From: 2-01-FULL-50-23 sp964509695
GTDB taxonomy: Bacteria; Patescibacteriota; Microgenomatia; UBA1400; MFAQ01
NCBI GenBank assembly: GCA_964509695.1
Contig: CAZDXN010000028.1
Coordinates: 1-7,855, forward strand
Length of the DNA: 7,855 bases
Reading direction: 5' to 3'
The notes under the pieces were generated by a model. The model had not been told where the DNA came from. It did not search any database and worked only from the letters and a program-made list of their open reading frames with translations. The position numbers were made by a program, and so were the translations under genes. This document shows positions 6,237 through 7,855 of this stretch, one piece after another. Numbering within the stretch: position 1 is the stretch's first letter; the number at the start of each line of letters is the position of its first letter.

Positions 6237-6243
6237 TGAGATA

Positions 6244-6834
6244 TTAGACCAACACCAATAGCAGATACACAAAATGTGCTATCACCGCCGAAAGAACATT
6301 ATTTGACCTCAACCGCAAAAATCCATTGATCAACCCCACAAAAAACGCCAGTAAAAACGCCCCCACCAAAGCCTGTACCGGCAAATGAAAGACAAACAAA
6401 TTGATCGGCAAGTGAATCAGGGCAAACCCCAATGCCGTTAGCCCCAAGGCTGTTCTCTCTTTTTTAATCTCCAATACCAGTAGCGACAAAACGAACCCCG
6501 AGAAGGTCAGCTCCTCAACTACCGCCGTCACCGCCGCAATCCCCGCCTTATTCACCTCAAAGACAAACTGTGTCTGGACAAACAACCTCAATATCACAAA
6601 ATAAATCAACCCTCCCAACAACCCCCAAAGAAGTGTCTTCTCCCATCCACCCTCAAAAAACCGGACTTTGTTGCGAAGGGAAAATTGCCACCAAAAAAGT
6701 GGCGCCAACCAAATTACCGGTTTGAACCATAATTCTTCGATTACCTCGGGCAGACGGATAAAGTAACGAAAACTCCCCCAAACGAAAAAAACATAGCCAA
6801 AGTAGAAAAGAAGTCTCTTCAGGTTCCTCGTCAT
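6244..6834 (-). CDS. CPBP-family (Abi/CAAX-like) integral membrane protein with altered catalytic motifs
   Basis: The 196-residue protein is strongly hydrophobic with about six membrane segments, starting near residues 8-27. The CPBP family of intramembrane metalloproteases is suggested by VVEELTFSGF (E107/E108, motif 1), GFALIH (F137 and H141, the FxxxH motif 2) and SAVIAHFVYLL (H187, motif 3) at the expected spacing. Two usual residues are missing: the Arg of EExxxR is Ser112, and the Asn/Asp four residues after the last His is Leu191. The metal-binding acids and histidines remain, so it may be a divergent protease or a non-catalytic relative. Family members process prenylated proteins or bacteriocin-related substrates, or act in envelope physiology; nothing here names a substrate. 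Its ATG lies 17 bp from the divergent PBP gene. It is set apart from nrdR by 216 bp with separate promoter candidates, so it need not belong to that operon. Confidence 0.8.
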   Translation of the reverse strand: MTRNLKRLLFYFGYVFFVWGSFRYFIRLPEVIEELWFKPVIWLAPLFWWQFSLRNKVRFFEGGWEKTLLWGLLGGLIYFVILRLFVQTQFVFEVNKAGIAAVTAVVEELTFSGFVLSLLVLEIKKERTALGLTALGFALIHLPINLFVFHLPVQALVGAFLLAFFVGLINGFLRLRSNNVLSAVIAHFVYLLLVLV

Positions 6835-6835
6835 C

Positions 6836-6841
6836 TATAAT
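6836..6841 (+). promoter_or_regulatory. -10 box of the PBP gene, suggesting a leaderless transcript
   Basis: A perfect TATAAT ends 10 bp before the PBP ATG at 6852, leaving almost no room for a leader; no good -35 is seen (16-18 bp upstream reads TCTCTT, GTCTCT or AGTCTC). The box is part of CTATAATAG, which is nearly symmetric and also lies directly before the divergent CPBP start. Confidence 0.45.
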
Positions 6842-6851
6842 AGTATGGCAT

Positions 6852-7855
6852 ATGTCCGATAAAGATAGAAAGACCAACCTCCACGCGATCTACAAAACCT
6901 TCAAGAAAGCCACCTCGACCAAGAAAAACAGGGCCAAAATCATCCTCACCGGGGCGGTTGTCATCGTTCTATTTCTAATTCTCTACCTCGGTCTTCTCTT
7001 CAAAAACATTCCCAATCCGGATAACCTCGTCAAAAATCCCGCTCCCATTAGTACCCAAATTCTGGACCGAAACGGCCGGCTTCTCTACGATGTCTATACC
7101 GACAAAAACCGAAACCCGATCAAAGTTAGCGATCTGCCCCTTTACGTCAAACAAGCCACCATCAGTATTGAAGACAAGAACTTTTTCAAACACCACGGTT
7201 TGGATTTTATCGGCATTACCCGAGCCGCCTTCAATACTCTCACCGGCAAACGGCTCGAAGGAGGATCAACCATCACCCAACAGCTCGTCAAAAACGCTCT
7301 CCTCGCCGACACCAACCGAACCATCACCAGAAAAATTCGCGAGGCCGTTCTCTCTTTGATTACCGAATTTGTCTACACCAAGGACCAAATCCTGGAAATG
7401 TATCTCAATCAAGCCCCCTACGGCGGCACCACCTACGGTATCGAGACTGCCTCACAAATCTACTTTGGCAAAAGCGCCAAAAATCTCTCCATCGCCGAAG
7501 CCGCTCTTCTGGCCGGTCTTCCTCAGGCCCCTACCAAATATAGCCCCTTCGGTGCCAACCCGGATCTAGCCATCAACCGCCAGCGGCAAGTGCTCCGCCG
7601 TATGAACGAAGACGGCTATCTCTCCAAAGAACAGTTGGACGAAGCCCAAAATCAAAAACTGATTTTTGTTTCCAAAAAATCCACCATCAAGGCTCCGCAC
7701 TTCTCTCTCATGGTCCGCGACAAATTGGTTGACAAATACGGCGAAGACTTGGTCAATCTCGGCGGGCTTCGAGTCACCACCTCGCTGGATCTTGATCTTC
7801 AGGACTACGCCCAAGCCTCTCTTACCGCCGAGATCAAAAAACTCGCCAAACTAAA
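6852..7855 (+). CDS. Class A penicillin-binding protein (PBP1A-like), N-terminal part with GT51 domain
   Basis: The first 334 residues are visible; the transpeptidase domain lies beyond the right edge. A Lys-rich cytoplasmic head (about 1-28) and one membrane segment (29-50) are followed by a glycosyltransferase family 51 domain, which polymerises lipid II into glycan strands outside the membrane. Its motifs are intact: EDKNFFKHHG from residue 107 (catalytic Glu107), GGSTITQQLVKN (137-148), RKIRE (160-164) and LEMYLNQAPYG from 181 (Glu182). The stretch SIAEAALLAGLPQAPTKYSP and the later GLRVTTSLDLDLQ linker are also typical of the family. The ATG at 6852 is chosen because an earlier ATG at 6845 is out of frame and stops after five codons; with TATAAT at 6836-6841, transcription would start at or beyond that earlier ATG. 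It is divergent from the CPBP gene. Confidence 0.95.
   Translation, partial: MSDKDRKTNLHAIYKTFKKATSTKKNRAKIILTGAVVIVLFLILYLGLLFKNIPNPDNLVKNPAPISTQILDRNGRLLYDVYTDKNRNPIKVSDLPLYVKQATISIEDKNFFKHHGLDFIGITRAAFNTLTGKRLEGGSTITQQLVKNALLADTNRTITRKIREAVLSLITEFVYTKDQILEMYLNQAPYGGTTYGIETASQIYFGKSAKNLSIAEAALLAGLPQAPTKYSPFGANPDLAINRQRQVLRRMNEDGYLSKEQLDEAQNQKLIFVSKKSTIKAPHFSLMVRDKLVDKYGEDLVNLGGLRVTTSLDLDLQDYAQASLTAEIKKLAKL

Noticed and set aside
6028..6243. Cobalamin riboswitch in the nrdR-nrdJ leader
   Set aside because: The spacer is long enough and the biology would fit, but I found no recognisable B12 box, and the folding seen is a different, smaller element.
6845..6862. Five-codon upstream ORF overlapping the PBP start
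   Set aside because: Its ATG is at or before the transcription start predicted from the TATAAT box, so it is probably not in the mRNA.
1..7855. Recoded TGA (as in Gracilibacteria or Absconditabacteria)
   Set aside because: All recognised genes read through with no in-frame TGA, and TGA serves as a stop for the small hypothetical gene.

Overview
The window looks like a piece of a small-genome bacterium of the Candidate Phyla Radiation (Patescibacteria), probably near Microgenomates. This is an inference from four things: a membrane-anchored DUF87/TraG-like ATPase of the type common in that group, a class II ribonucleotide reductase paired with a corrinoid adenosyltransferase, weak or absent Shine-Dalgarno signals, and tightly packed genes. 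All genes read with the standard bacterial code; no in-frame TGA is needed.

Layout: bases 1-6834 carry genes only on the minus strand, and 6852-7855 carry one gene on the plus strand. In minus-strand reading order the genes are a CPBP-family membrane protein (6834-6244), a 216-bp spacer with candidate promoters and repeats, nrdR (6027-5581), an adenosylcobalamin-dependent ribonucleotide reductase, nrdJ (5576-3234), a doubtful 60-residue ORF (3233-3051), a cobO/btuR-type adenosyltransferase (3037-2411), a small hypothetical protein (2374-2021), and a large conjugation/secretion-type ATPase that runs off the left edge (2024-1). On the plus strand a class A penicillin-binding protein (glycosyltransferase family 51 part visible) starts at 6852 and runs off the right edge.

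How the genes fit together: nrdR, nrdJ and cobO form a deoxyribonucleotide module. CobO would adenosylate scavenged corrinoid, NrdJ would use the resulting coenzyme B12 to make deoxyribonucleotides, and NrdR would sense ATP/dATP and repress. The small hypothetical protein and the ATPase overlap by 4 bp and are probably translated together. The CPBP protein and the PBP diverge from only 17 bp.

The most unusual content is a set of short repeats placed inside or right next to the genes of this module. They are a 7-bp tandem repeat at the start of nrdJ, an 8-bp tandem repeat and two copies of a 15-bp hairpin sequence inside cobO (in an apparent insertion of about 28 residues), a three-unit alternating GTGACAC/GTGTCAC array just before nrdR, and a 61-bp element predicted to fold into a three-way junction after the CPBP gene. 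No CRISPR array, tRNA, rRNA, insertion sequence or cobalamin riboswitch was seen.
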